From NCBI RefSeq assembly GCF_001421015.2, contig NZ_CP021170.1, positions 1 to 64,000 on the forward strand: a DNA stretch of 64,000 nucleotides, in the 5' to 3' direction. This document shows positions 51,995 to 61,110 of the stretch, piece by piece. The notes under the pieces were generated by a model. It saw nothing but the letters and a program-made list of their open reading frames with translations, ran no database searches and had not been told where the DNA came from. Both the position numbers and the translations under genes were made by a program. This DNA is from Paenibacillus bovis (lineage in GTDB: Bacteria > Bacillota > Bacilli > Paenibacillales > Paenibacillaceae). Positions within the stretch are counted from its first letter, which is position 1. Every line of letters begins with the position of its first letter.

Positions 51995-52066
51995 CAAGTG
52001 TAGTAGACAGATAAAATCATAGTAGGGAGTGTCTCATAAGACTTGTATCAAAAACGAGGTGGTATG

Positions 52067-52636
52067 ATGCGAAAAATCGGTTATATACGTGTCAGTTCAA
52101 CTAGCCAGAATCCTTCAAGGCAATTTCAGCAATTGAACGAAATCGGAATGGATATCATTTTTGAAGAAAAAGTTTCTGGAGCAACAAAGGATCGTGAGCA
52201 ACTTCAAAAAATGTTAGAGGATTTACAGGAAGGTGACATTATTTATGTTACAGACTTAACTCGGATCACTCGAAGTACGCAGAATTTATTTGAAATGATT
52301 GATTTAATACGCAGTAAAATGGCAAACTTAAAATCACTCAAGGATACATGGTTAGATTTATCAGAAGATAATCCATACAGCCAATTCTTAATTACGGTAA
52401 TGGCTGGCGTTAACCAATTAGAGCGAGATCTTATTCGTATGCGTCAGCGTGAAGGGATTGAGCTAGCAAAGAAAGAAGGAAAGTTTAAAGGTCGATTAAA
52501 GAAATATCATAAAAATCACGCAGGTATGAATTATGCAGTTAAACTATATAAAGAAGGAGGAATGACTGTAAATCAAATTTGTGAAATTACAAATGTATCT
52601 AGAGCTTCTTTATATAGAAAATTATCTGAAACATGA
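52067..52636 (+). CDS. tnpR: Serine resolvase of the transposon
   Basis: GYIRVSSTSQNPSRQ holds the catalytic Ser, followed by YVTDLTRITRST, NQLERDLIRMRQREGI and a C-terminal HTH (MTVNQICEITNVSRASLYRKL). Size 189 aa is typical. It resolves the cointegrate made by TnpA at the res site. Start after GAGGTGGT; ATG 52064 is equally possible. Confidence 0.92.
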   Translation: MRKIGYIRVSSTSQNPSRQFQQLNEIGMDIIFEEKVSGATKDREQLQKMLEDLQEGDIIYVTDLTRITRSTQNLFEMIDLIRSKMANLKSLKDTWLDLSEDNPYSQFLITVMAGVNQLERDLIRMRQREGIELAKKEGKFKGRLKKYHKNHAGMNYAVKLYKEGGMTVNQICEITNVSRASLYRKLSET

Positions 52637-52709
52637 AAAGGATTAAAGAATTAAAGGATTATAGGAGTATTAAGGGCTTTACCTTATGGTAAGCCCTTAA
52701 TTTGAAGAA

Positions 52710-53132
52710 TTACTTCTTAACAATCAAGACAGGAATTTCGGACCGGTGTAACACCCCTTGAGCAACACTGCCCACCAATACTCGATCAAAAACACCTCTT
52801 CCATGACTACCCAATATAATAAGATCTACTTCCTCTGTTTGGGCAACATGACAAATGGTTTGACTTTGGTGACTTATTTGATGATTATATTCAAGACGAT
52901 CCTTCCAAGGTTGAAGGACTCCTTCCATAATTTTCTTTTCAATATGTTTACTAAGTTCTTTTTCGTATCGATCCACTGCTTCAGTTGCAAAATCATAGGC
53001 GTAATTTTCTTTAACCGTGACGTAAAGCACAACACCTGTTGCATTTGGCCAAGCTTCCAAGAACTCCCCTGTCATTCTTGCGGCATGTTCAGAATAAGCC
53101 GAACCATCAGTAGGAAATAATATTTTATTCAT
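52710..53132 (-). CDS. Universal stress protein (UspA family), 140 aa
   Basis: MNKILFPTDGSAYSEHAA opens the fold, and the ATP-binding motif GSHGRGVFDRVLVGSVAQGV is intact, so it is an ATP-binding type. Transposon cargo, 27 bp downstream of the transporter and probably co-transcribed with it. ATG 53132 follows GGAGG. Confidence 0.9.
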   Translation of the reverse strand: MNKILFPTDGSAYSEHAARMTGEFLEAWPNATGVVLYVTVKENYAYDFATEAVDRYEKELSKHIEKKIMEGVLQPWKDRLEYNHQISHQSQTICHVAQTEEVDLIILGSHGRGVFDRVLVGSVAQGVLHRSEIPVLIVKK

Positions 53133-53159
53133 TTAAGAAACCTCCTGATTTACAATTAA

Positions 53160-54182
53160 TTACATTGTGAAGTATGTGATAACAGATAACAAAACAGATG
53201 TAATAGCCATTGCTAGAAGTGGTCTTAACGCTTTCGTTCTAAGGTCTTTTAGACTAACATTTAAACCTAATCCAATCATAGCCATAGTTAGGATAAAGGA
53301 AGTGAAGAAAGAGATGCTATTCATGACACTAGTTGGGACGGTAATCAAATGACCAAGGACATAACTTCCAAATAAGCTCATGATAATAAAACCTATGAGA
53401 AACCATGGAAATTCAATTTTAGCATCAGAATCTGATTCAACTTTATTTTTTCGTTTCATCCAGTACATAAGAATAAAACTAAGTGGAACGAGTAAGAAAA
53501 CACGACCTAGTTTCGCTAACAAAGCAATAGCAAGTGCATCTGGACCAGCAGGCGCTCCTGCTAAGGCAACATGAGCAATTTCGTGTAGACCTACACCTGA
53601 CCAAACACCGTATTGAAGGTCTGTCAAAGGGAGAAACGGACGTAAGATAGTGTATGTTATGGCGAAAATGGTACCAACTAAAGCAATTATACCTGCCCCA
53701 ATAGCAGTATCTTCATCCTTTGCTTTCAAAATGGGTGAAACGGCTGCAATTGCAGCAGCGCCACACACCCCTGTTCCAATTCCTAATAACAAGGATAAGG
53801 AAGAATTCGCTTTGAATAGTTTTGCAAGCAACATTGTAAGAAGGATTGAAAAAACGATGGTTCCGACATCTCTTGCAAGCAAACCTAACCCTTGATGAAA
53901 AACAACATCAATGTTTAGTTTTAACCCAAAAAGGATAATAGCAAGCCTTAACAACCTTTTGGCAGAGAATTGGATTCCAGTACGGAATTTCTCAGGATAT
54001 CCCCAAATTTGTCGATAAACTACTGCAATGATGATTGCACAGGCGAGCTGACCAACATGATCTAACCCGGGTATTTGTGATAATCCAAAACCAACTAATG
54101 CAATAATAAAGGTAAATCCAACACCACCGAACCAAAGTCCTCTCGAGGATGATTTTTTATGTTTTGCTAATGATGTATTCAT
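53160..54182 (-). CDS. YeiH-family putative sulfate/sulfonate exporter
   Basis: About ten membrane segments; the conserved stretch LLLGIGTGVCGAAAIAAVSPI and GVGLHEIAHVALAGAP match the YeiH/PSE family. These are integral membrane proteins of uncertain substrate, usually paired with a LysR regulator (YeiE or CysL-like) as here. Transposon cargo. Confidence 0.9.
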   Translation of the reverse strand: MNTSLAKHKKSSSRGLWFGGVGFTFIIALVGFGLSQIPGLDHVGQLACAIIIAVVYRQIWGYPEKFRTGIQFSAKRLLRLAIILFGLKLNIDVVFHQGLGLLARDVGTIVFSILLTMLLAKLFKANSSLSLLLGIGTGVCGAAAIAAVSPILKAKDEDTAIGAGIIALVGTIFAITYTILRPFLPLTDLQYGVWSGVGLHEIAHVALAGAPAGPDALAIALLAKLGRVFLLVPLSFILMYWMKRKNKVESDSDAKIEFPWFLIGFIIMSLFGSYVLGHLITVPTSVMNSISFFTSFILTMAMIGLGLNVSLKDLRTKALRPLLAMAITSVLLSVITYFTM

Positions 54183-54330
54183 TTTAACAACTCCTATATT
54201 TGCTTCCTTGTATTAAGAGTATATTTGTTTTGATAATAAGTAAAATAGATTATAATTATAGCTGTAATATAAAATTACTTATCATTGAAGTTTCTTAGAC
54301 CCCATTTTATTCTAAGGAGGAAGACTCATA

Positions 54331-55206
54331 ATGGATCAATCTTTACTTGTATTTACTACAGTTGCAGAACAAAAGAACTTTACTCGAGCAGCTGAACTTC
54401 TCCATATGACACAACCAGCAGTCAGCAATTATATACAAACGTTAGAAAAAAACATGGGGATAAAATTGTTAGAGAGGACAAACAAATATGTTCGACTTAC
54501 CAAGGCTGGAGAAATAGTATTTCATCACGCCAAGGACATCTTAGGTCTCTATACTCGAATGGAAAGACTCATTGATGATTTAAAACATACTGCAAGTGGT
54601 CCTCTTTCTATTGGTGCAAGTTATACTTTCGGAGAATACATTCTTCCTCATAAAATTGCCAGTTTGCTTAAATCCTATCCATTATTAAATCCAATCATTA
54701 CTATAAAAAATTCTAATGAAATTATAGATTTAATAAAGAAACACGAGGTAGATGTTGGGATAATCGAAGGAGAGGCTAATAATGAAAATATAAAGGTTAT
54801 ACCATTTTCTCTTGACGAGTTATCAATTACAGTCCCTTCAAATCACCATTTAGCAGAACAAAAGGAAATAGACCCCTTGTTATTAAACCTAGAGACTTGG
54901 TTAGTTCGTGAAGAAGGTTCTGGAACGAGAGAAATGCAAGAAAAGGGATTTAAACAATTGGGGTTTTCTCCGAAGAAGTATATGACATTTGGGAGTACGC
55001 AAGTTATTAAGGAATCTATTGAAGCTGGTCTAGGAATTTCTATACTCTCACACGCGTCAATAAAAAACGAACTAGAACTTGGTAAAGTGAAGTTACTTGA
55101 TATAAATGGGTTTCCAATCTCACGAAATTTTTCACTTATAACTCCAAGAGTTGAATTTTATACAAAAGCAATCGAGATATTTATTGAATCCTTAGTTATA
55201 GAATGA
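54331..55206 (+). CDS. LysR-family regulator of the transporter gene
   Basis: N-terminal winged HTH (FTRAAELLHMTQPAVSNYIQTLEKNMGIKLLERTNKYVRLTKAGE) and a C-terminal effector-binding domain with EEGSGTREMQEKGF. Length 291 aa is typical. It is divergent from the YeiH gene across 148 bp, the standard arrangement for a regulator and its target. ATG 54331 follows AAGGAGGAAG. Confidence 0.92.
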   Translation: MDQSLLVFTTVAEQKNFTRAAELLHMTQPAVSNYIQTLEKNMGIKLLERTNKYVRLTKAGEIVFHHAKDILGLYTRMERLIDDLKHTASGPLSIGASYTFGEYILPHKIASLLKSYPLLNPIITIKNSNEIIDLIKKHEVDVGIIEGEANNENIKVIPFSLDELSITVPSNHHLAEQKEIDPLLLNLETWLVREEGSGTREMQEKGFKQLGFSPKKYMTFGSTQVIKESIEAGLGISILSHASIKNELELGKVKLLDINGFPISRNFSLITPRVEFYTKAIEIFIESLVIE

Positions 55207-55342
55207 AATCCAGTCAATTGTGAATAACGAGGTGAAAAGCAAGCCCTATCAACGTGGAACAAGTTCATCCAATGTCAGATAAAATAAATACCAATCCTCC
55301 ACGTATCGTTGTTAAAATCGGGTTATTAATCTTGGGAGTGAT

Positions 55343-55380
55343 CTTAGCGTTGTAAATCCGCATTTTCCTGACGCTACCCC
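55343..55380 (-). repeat. Right terminal inverted repeat (38 bp)
   Basis: Exact reverse complement of 48880-48917, followed by TTCGT. Confidence 0.95.
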
Positions 55381-55578
55381 TTCGTCTACAAAAGAGGTGA
55401 TAGGAGTCTCAAGTAAAGCGGCAAGCCGCGATAGATAGATAATATCTGGTGTACGTTGCCCTCGTTCATACATGCCGATCGCAGAGGGAGACACCTGCAT
55501 TTGAGCAGCTAATTCTTTTAAGGTGAGATTATGTGATTTGCGTATGGCTCTTAAAGCAGCCAAATTAATATTTTTCAT
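55381..55578 (-). pseudogene. 5' part of HTH/zinc-finger gene split by the transposon
   Basis: ATG 55578 (MKNINLAALRAIRKSHN). Residues 5-60 are a Cro/CI-type HTH (LTLKELAAQMQVSPSAIGMYERGQRTPD). The frame then enters the transposon end. Removing 48880-55380 plus one TTCGT joins it in frame with 48581-48874 into a 163-residue protein: TPITSFVDE-WTEGLPEAAEEL. Confidence 0.8.
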
Positions 55579-55622
55579 CGTCAGTCGTATACCTTTCCGA
55601 AGCATAAGAATGGAAAGCTCGA

Positions 55623-56288
55623 TTAAAAAATCATTTTTTTTATCTGCTTTCTTGTACTATTGAACCATTCGGGTTCCACATCTAAATCCGCATCAATCGG
55701 ATAGTTGATAATTTCTCCATCTGGACAGACCTTCCAAATGGATTGAGCGACATTTTTTTGTTGATTCCATAAATCGTCACTGTAGCGGATCGCTGGGGCT
55801 AGAGTAAAATAAAAATTGATCTGAGCTGTACTGGTAAGATCTTCTTTAACGAATTTTTCATGACTGGCTAAAAGAAGATAAGGAACATACTTGAAGGTTA
55901 AGCCTTTATAAGCCCAGACATTTCGTTGATGGCAGTTTTGAATCAGCTTTCGGAAGGTAGCAATTCTCAATCCACCGGTTAATGCACTGCACTTGTTATA
56001 CACCTTATACAATTGCCGCTCTAATTCTTGTCTAATTTCCAGCGAATTCTTCTCGTCGATTGCCGAAGGACGAAGGTTTAAAAAAGGAGTGCGGTTTCCA
56101 GCTTTGGTTGGACATTTTGTGCCCTGGTAATGAGCAAAATGAGCTGCTGTTGATGTTGTTTCTTTTGCTCGTATGTAGACATCTTCGCCACACACTTCAC
56201 ATCTGCCTATCGTTCGATTTTCACAATGAATCTTCCATTCTGCTATAGAATAGCGCTTACCTGCAACTTTATCGATGGCATACTTCAT
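55623..56288 (-). CDS. CoiA-like zinc-finger protein, 221 aa
   Basis: ATG 56288 is chosen because GGAGG lies upstream, though 12 nt away; the frame is open to 56390. CEVCGEDVYIRA and AAHFAHYQGTKCP near residues 30-65 fit the N-terminal zinc finger seen in CoiA-type proteins. The rest has no clear nuclease motif. Function uncertain; the adjacent plus-strand gene has similar features. Confidence 0.5.
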   Translation of the reverse strand: MKYAIDKVAGKRYSIAEWKIHCENRTIGRCEVCGEDVYIRAKETTSTAAHFAHYQGTKCPTKAGNRTPFLNLRPSAIDEKNSLEIRQELERQLYKVYNKCSALTGGLRIATFRKLIQNCHQRNVWAYKGLTFKYVPYLLLASHEKFVKEDLTSTAQINFYFTLAPAIRYSDDLWNQQKNVAQSIWKVCPDGEIINYPIDADLDVEPEWFNSTRKQIKKMIF

Positions 56289-56551
56289 ACTATTGTTGTG
56301 ACCTCCTTTAAGGACGCTGGTCTGCGCAATAAAAATTTTCCTGGATAGCCTATTCTTTAGTATAGCGGTTGATATTCTATAGTGCGACAATACGCGGTTT
56401 AAAACGTATGATACCTAGAAAAAGTGATAAGACCTATACAAACAAAAACCGATTATGGATAGAAATGAGTAGTAATCATTGGCATACATTATAAAATTCA
56501 TCTGGATTGGCACTACCAGGTGCTGAATTTGGATACCGAGGAGGATAAGCT

Positions 56552-58312
56552 ATGGCGCAGCGAGCTTACTTAAACTATTTCGATGGATGGAAAGAGCAGT
56601 TTCCGAGTGCAACGCTGCAGGAGATGGGGGATGAGCTTGTAATTGAGCTGGATTCCTCCCAAATTTCAGCGGCGGAGGTATTAGCTGTGCGGAACATGCA
56701 CAAAAAAGGCTTACGTACCCCATTTTGTGCGATCTGCCAGACCCGTTTGGTTTATGATAAAGGATTTATCGATAATGACCGCTCCGGAATGGGTTCACAT
56801 CGAGCGCCTTCTTTCAAGCATTTGAAAAGAGACTGTTTCCGCAGTGAATCGCTTCCGCATGCGTATACCAAACGCTTTGTTTTTAGTCGTTTGGAAACGG
56901 CCGGTTACCGGGTCTTTGAAGACATGCGGCCTTTTGGTGCTCAGCAGCTTCAAGCAGATGTGGCTGCCTATCAAAAGGAAAACGGAGAAGAAGAGCTGCG
57001 CATGGTTGTCGAAGTACTGGCCACCCCTCCGAAAGTTCCAAATATGATACGAAAAATGAATACGTTTGCTACTGAATCTGTACCGACTGCCTGGGTACTA
57101 CTTCTGGATAGTTTCTTTGACAAGCGAGTGGTCGGCGGTGTCACCCGTATGGTTGATCCTACATTTTTGCATGAAGTGAAATACAAGGTTACGCCTATTG
57201 AGCCAGGGCAAAATGATAATTTTGTGGTTGCAGGCAAAGAGAATGCTGCTTTTTCCTTTTTGATTCAGAATTATGGATACGTTATAGGCGTTTTTCAGCC
57301 AGGGTATGTATTTTTTATTCGGCGCGATCCGCGGAATGAAGAAGAACGTCAGTACAAGCTCTTAAAAGGGCAGACATGGGATTCCGCGGATGATTTGTTT
57401 GTGATTACGCGTATGGCGGATAAGGATCTGGTGCCGACCCTTCTTTATACCCCTGTTCTAACCTTCGCAGAACAAGCGGCCAAGCGACCATTACAGCCTG
57501 GAGCGCCCCGGGAACTCCAAGAACAAGACATGCATGCCATTGTTAAGAATAGTCCAAATGAAGAGGCGAACGTAGATATCGATTTTGAAGCAGCTAAGCT
57601 GGTAGGTGAGGAGGCTGAGTTAGCGTACAATCCGCTCCAGCTTATCCAGGAGAGCCGGCAAGCGCGGGAAGCGGCGCGAATAAGGTATGAAGAAGATATT
57701 GCCAGAGAAGAGGCTCAGAAAGCAGTCCAGGAGCTTCAAAACGAGGAAGTTGATCAGCAAGCTGCTGGAAGGGAGCAATCCGAGTCTGCTGACACGCTGG
57801 AAATTAATCAACTCGATGACCGTTCATACGAAGAAGCAGAGTTATTAGCAAGCGATCCAGATTATCCACCCAACATCCGAATGAATGAAAGAAAAGAATG
57901 GGCGCCTTTTGAGTATCCGATGAATTATAAACAGCGGGAGCAGGTCACCTATGAAATTCAAGTTCGTGGTTATACACTGGCGGAACCTGATCAGCTCCTG
58001 CATTGTAGTGAGGCGGAGGGGCTGCAGATTGTACAGGCGATGAAGGATGGCAGGATTGAAAATTCTCCACTAGAACTGATTCGTAATGAGCAGACGATCA
58101 CAGAAGCTTATGCGCACCTGGATGATAAAGGCCGACTCGCAATGGGACACTTTTTGTATCCAGAAGGACTTGCCGAACCTTGGTTTTTTACTATGACGAC
58201 TAAGCAGAAAGAAAAAGATCAACAAAAAATGAAGCGATTACAGAAGCTGCAGCGTCAACAAGATAAGCAAAAAAAAGGTGTTCCTGAAGATCAAGAACGC
58301 TTTGATTTTTAA
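56552..58312 (+). CDS. CoiA-like zinc-finger/nuclease-type protein, 586 aa
   Basis: ATG 56552 follows GAGGAGG. FCAICQTRLVYDKG...HRAPSFKHLKRDCF (residues 58-95) is a CoiA-like zinc region. A nuclease-like core follows: HAYTKRFVFSRL, GAQQLQADVAAY and LRMVVEVLA at about 100-155, reminiscent of the D...E-x-(Q/V) pattern of restriction-like folds. A long acidic coiled-coil region (330-440) and a second globular part follow, then a Lys-rich C-terminus. DNA processing is inferred only. Confidence 0.5.
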   Translation: MAQRAYLNYFDGWKEQFPSATLQEMGDELVIELDSSQISAAEVLAVRNMHKKGLRTPFCAICQTRLVYDKGFIDNDRSGMGSHRAPSFKHLKRDCFRSESLPHAYTKRFVFSRLETAGYRVFEDMRPFGAQQLQADVAAYQKENGEEELRMVVEVLATPPKVPNMIRKMNTFATESVPTAWVLLLDSFFDKRVVGGVTRMVDPTFLHEVKYKVTPIEPGQNDNFVVAGKENAAFSFLIQNYGYVIGVFQPGYVFFIRRDPRNEEERQYKLLKGQTWDSADDLFVITRMADKDLVPTLLYTPVLTFAEQAAKRPLQPGAPRELQEQDMHAIVKNSPNEEANVDIDFEAAKLVGEEAELAYNPLQLIQESRQAREAARIRYEEDIAREEAQKAVQELQNEEVDQQAAGREQSESADTLEINQLDDRSYEEAELLASDPDYPPNIRMNERKEWAPFEYPMNYKQREQVTYEIQVRGYTLAEPDQLLHCSEAEGLQIVQAMKDGRIENSPLELIRNEQTITEAYAHLDDKGRLAMGHFLYPEGLAEPWFFTMTTKQKEKDQQKMKRLQKLQRQQDKQKKGVPEDQERFDF

Positions 58313-58410
58313 TTTATATATCTTTATGTATCTAAATAAATATAAATGAGTCCTACTAGTTGTTAAGTAGAACTCATTTTTCATATCTTCTATTTTTTGT
58401 CTTCTAACAG

Positions 58411-58989
58411 CTAATAGCTGTCATTCAAATCAAGAGTTTCTACATTCCGTACTTTTACTTGAGTGAATGGTTCTGATCTTCCTACTCGAAAACTTAATGG
58501 ACTATAAAATCGAGATTCTGGATCTTTGTTAATTTTACGAATCCGGAACTCACAAAATTTTTGGCTAAGTGGATGCCGGAAAACGAAACTTGCTTGAGTA
58601 GGATCATTTGACTTCGCTAATTGAAGTTGAGGTTTTTGCATCATTTGATATAGAAATGGAAAACAAAGCATTCGGAGCTCGTCATCTTTAAATGTTCTAT
58701 TATTAGCTGCCTTTAATGATTCAAAAGTAATATTTTCATTATTTAATTGAATGAAACCATTATATCCACCACCATGATTCCCTAAAATATGGTGAATACC
58801 TAGCAGATGAGCAAGATTACCACGTTCAAATCGTATTCTAATCTCTTTTAAAGGACTAGCTATTTCCATTCGGAACTGTCGATCAGATAAGTGCTGAAGG
58901 TAAAAATCTGTAATAATTTTTAGTGTGAGCTCACTAGATTTGGGAATTTTATTTAACGTAAGTAGCTGTTCGACAGTTAATAGACCCAA
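58411..58989 (-). CDS. Possible PBECR4/BECR-type nuclease, 192 aa
   Basis: TTG 58989 follows AGGAGA. The segment IRIRFERGNLAHLLGIHHI at about 50-68 resembles the conserved 'F..eNF.HL.G' box of PBECR4 proteins, a BECR-fold RNase group found in phages. A strand-rich basic C-terminal half (FVFRHPLSQKFCEFRIRKI) follows. The match rests on one motif. AT-rich composition suggests a separate origin. Confidence 0.45.
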   Translation of the reverse strand: MGLLTVEQLLTLNKIPKSSELTLKIITDFYLQHLSDRQFRMEIASPLKEIRIRFERGNLAHLLGIHHILGNHGGGYNGFIQLNNENITFESLKAANNRTFKDDELRMLCFPFLYQMMQKPQLQLAKSNDPTQASFVFRHPLSQKFCEFRIRKINKDPESRFYSPLSFRVGRSEPFTQVKVRNVETLDLNDSY

Positions 58990-59011
58990 TGCATAATCTC
59001 CTAATATAAAG

Positions 59012-59040
59012 AGAAGACCTTGATATGCTCAAGGTCTTCT
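59012..59040. repeat. Perfect hairpin upstream of the possible nuclease
   Basis: AGAAGACCTTG/CAAGGTCTTCT with a 7-nt loop. No T-run on the plus side. It would lie in the 5' leader of the 58411 gene. Confidence 0.5.
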
Positions 59041-59478
59041 CATAGTATAATTTGGCAACGGCAGGGACCTTCTCCCTACGGGATAAACCAAGCCAGTCAA
59101 ATATTCGAATTCCCAATATAAGACTGTAGTATCAAAAGATACCTTAATTATTTTACATCTTGTATAAACAAGATGCCGCCCGGCGCGGTATGCGAAGTGC
59201 CAAAATTTCACTTGCTCAAAAGCAAGCCTCGTTCGCATATATGAGTATCGTTAACTTTACAACAACTTTTTTTACTCTTCATACACTCTTTAGAAAATTA
59301 TCATTAACGATACATGTATATTATATTTTAAAACGCATTATATTTCAAGAGGATTTTTAATGAGAAGCCCGCCGCCTGCGGGTCGCAGCGCATACCTCGC
59401 ATGAATAATACACTGTTATTTTCAATGTAATTGTAGGCTTAACAAAGGAATTAGGAGTCTATTAAAAGTCGGTAGGTT
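59041..59478. other. Gene-poor stretch
   Basis: No convincing gene. A hairpin CATCTTG/CAAGATG lies at 59156-59175, and two G/C-rich patches at 59176-59205 and 59365-59400 share ..GCGGTATGCG/GCGCATACC.., which could pair with each other. Confidence 0.35.
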
Positions 59479-59577
59479 TTATACAGCTAACCTAAGCTTG
59501 AGTGACCGGGAAGCGGCCTGCATCCAATAAGCATCTTGAGCCAGCTGATTATAGAGCGCCCATTCTTTTTGTAGCAT
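59479..59577 (-). CDS. Possible 32-aa protein
   Basis: ATG 59577, or an in-frame GTG four codons earlier that touches the previous stop (TAAGTG). Reads MLQKEWALYNQLAQDAYWMQ. No clear ribosome binding site; translational coupling to the upstream gene is possible. Confidence 0.35.
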   Translation of the reverse strand: MLQKEWALYNQLAQDAYWMQAASRSLKLRLAV

Positions 59578-59589
59578 GCAGCCAGTCAC

Positions 59590-59967
59590 TTAGCCTGCAG
59601 ATAGCTGTGTATGACTGCACAGCAGTAATTGTACAGCCTGATACCGCGTACGGTAGGGTTTAGGGATGGTATAAAGCTGCTCGATCACCACTGTATACGT
59701 TTCAGAAAGTACATAAGCTCGATTCATAGCGTCCAGGGAGAGCAGGCCAAATACGCCTAAGGACTCTTCGATCAGCTGGATGCGCCAGGCTTCCGCGATC
59801 TGCTGATCCGGCAGCAGGCAGCTGCTTGTAAATACACCCGGCCGATCCCGATCAAAATCCCAAAACAGACCGCTGTCTTGCTGCAAAACAAAGCCGGTCA
59901 GCGGCGATTGTAAAAACGACTCAATCTGGACGTGTTCAGATAGCAAATCGGCGTGCTGCTCGGTCAT
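59590..59967 (-). CDS. Hypothetical protein, 125 aa
   Basis: ATG 59967 lies behind GGAAG; a TTG at 59985 is possible. Just upstream a 24-codon ORF (ATG 60010, strong GAGGTGAT site) runs through the start region in another frame, either as a coupled leader or because of a one-base indel. Acidic, helical. No family recognised. Confidence 0.55.
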   Translation of the reverse strand: MTEQHADLLSEHVQIESFLQSPLTGFVLQQDSGLFWDFDRDRPGVFTSSCLLPDQQIAEAWRIQLIEESLGVFGLLSLDAMNRAYVLSETYTVVIEQLYTIPKPYRTRYQAVQLLLCSHTQLSAG

Positions 59968-60195
59968 TGTTTCTTCCGGAAGCAAGCAGCCGGGCTACAG
60001 CATAGTTCATAGGATCACCTCTGCCAGCGAGTATAGAAGGGCAAAGAGATCGAAGTCAATAGAACGAATACCACAAAAATAAAGAGGGAAATTAACACCG
60101 GTATGCCTCAGAGGAGACAAATAGGACGGGGAAGGCTTTAAAAAGAAAGCTATAGTTTAGCGATGTTTCTGGTTAGAATGCGGAACCACGGTACG

Positions 60196-60483
60196 CTAGC
60201 GTAAGCGCGTAGAACGAGTGCGTGGATGGCTGTGTAGCGGTGGTTTGGCTTGTTCTTCCGTTTCGATACGCTCGGTGCGATCAATTCGCTGCAGCGCGGT
60301 CTCATCGTGCTGTGGATCGGTTTCGAAGGCTATCCATTCTCGCCCATGCATCTTGGCGGCAGCCGGACCTATGCTTCTTCTGGCAAATAGATCGACAACT
60401 TGTTCACCAGGCTGTCTGCTGTTTAAAATTATCTGCAGGTTCGTAATATCGAGGAAGCTGTATCCTAATTTGTATACTTCATC
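60196..60483 (-). pseudogene. C-terminal remnant of a DNA methyltransferase
   Basis: A 95-codon open stretch without a start reads ...LNSRQPGEQVVDLFARRSIGPAAAKMHGREWIAFETDP..., the end of a beta-class adenine/cytosine-N4 methyltransferase where 'PG-VVD-FAGSGT' normally binds SAM. The AGSGT core is altered to ARRSIG and everything upstream is lost behind a TAG codon. It is a decayed fragment. Confidence 0.5.
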
Positions 60484-60535
60484 CTACTCTTATTACATAG
60501 TTGTTCCTGGGATAGAAAGAGTAGAGGAGAGTAAA

Positions 60536-60573
60536 AAGCCCCTGTTCTTCCAATTTAGAAGACAGGGGTTTTC
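60536..60573. terminator. Bidirectional terminator
   Basis: AAAAGCCCCTGT-CTT pairs with AAG-ACAGGGGTTTT. It closes the secreted protein gene on the minus strand. Confidence 0.8.
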
Positions 60574-60596
60574 ATTATTTAATCAATGGTCATTAG

Positions 60597-61013
60597 TCAG
60601 ACCGGTGTAACTGAAAAAGTTCCTTTAACACCATCGGGGGCGGTAATGGATACTTGGTAGCCCGAACCATGGAAACTACCAAATCCTACAGTAGATTGAT
60701 ACACAGCACCACCAGGTCCTGTGGCACGCATCGGCATTTTAACCACGACTTGTTTACCATCGTTAGCATATACCGTGAAGTATACAAGCTGTCTTGGAGC
60801 AGGATTGTAAATGAATATACGTACATCCACGCCTCCATCGAGATCTAATTTTGTGGATTTTGATCCAAACGAATAGGGACCGTAGGTCACAGATTGCGCT
60901 TGTACAGACATGGTTTCTGCTGATGGCTCAGCGGATGCTGACGTTGATGCAACACCGAAAAGGGATAATGATAGAGACGCTGCCAGGGTACTTGTAATGA
61001 TTTTTTTAAACAT
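60597..61013 (-). CDS. Secreted protein with signal peptide, 138 aa
   Basis: ATG 61013 follows AAGGAG. MFKKIITSTLAASLSLSLFG is a Sec signal with cleavage likely after SASA (about residue 28). The 110-residue mature protein is beta-rich and cysteine-free. No enzymatic motif. Probably extracellular. Confidence 0.75.
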   Translation of the reverse strand: MFKKIITSTLAASLSLSLFGVASTSASAEPSAETMSVQAQSVTYGPYSFGSKSTKLDLDGGVDVRIFIYNPAPRQLVYFTVYANDGKQVVVKMPMRATGPGGAVYQSTVGFGSFHGSGYQVSITAPDGVKGTFSVTPV

Positions 61014-61110
61014 ATGTATGCTCCTTTTTATTTTTTTCCGTATAATTGTAACATAAGGAAAAAATTATACAAATATAAACAGTCTCATGAAAAACGTTAT
61101 ACAGGATAAA

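Larger units (their letters stand above)
48880..55380. mobile_element. Tn1546-like Tn3-family transposon, 6,501 bp
   Basis: Bounded by perfect 38-bp inverted repeats (48880-48917 and 55343-55380, beginning GGGGTAGCGTCAGG) and a TTCGT duplication. Contains tnpA (-), resolvase (+) with a res site between them, then cargo: universal stress protein (-), YeiH-type transporter (-), LysR regulator (+). Transposase, resolvase and ends match my recall of the vancomycin-resistance transposon Tn1546, but no van genes are present. The element is AT-richer than its surroundings. It is complete and the insertion looks recent. Confidence 0.92.

Noticed and set aside
48880-55380. Vancomycin-resistance cargo in the Tn1546-like element
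   Set aside because: All cargo genes were read through; none encodes VanR, VanS, VanH, VanA, VanX, VanY or VanZ-like proteins.
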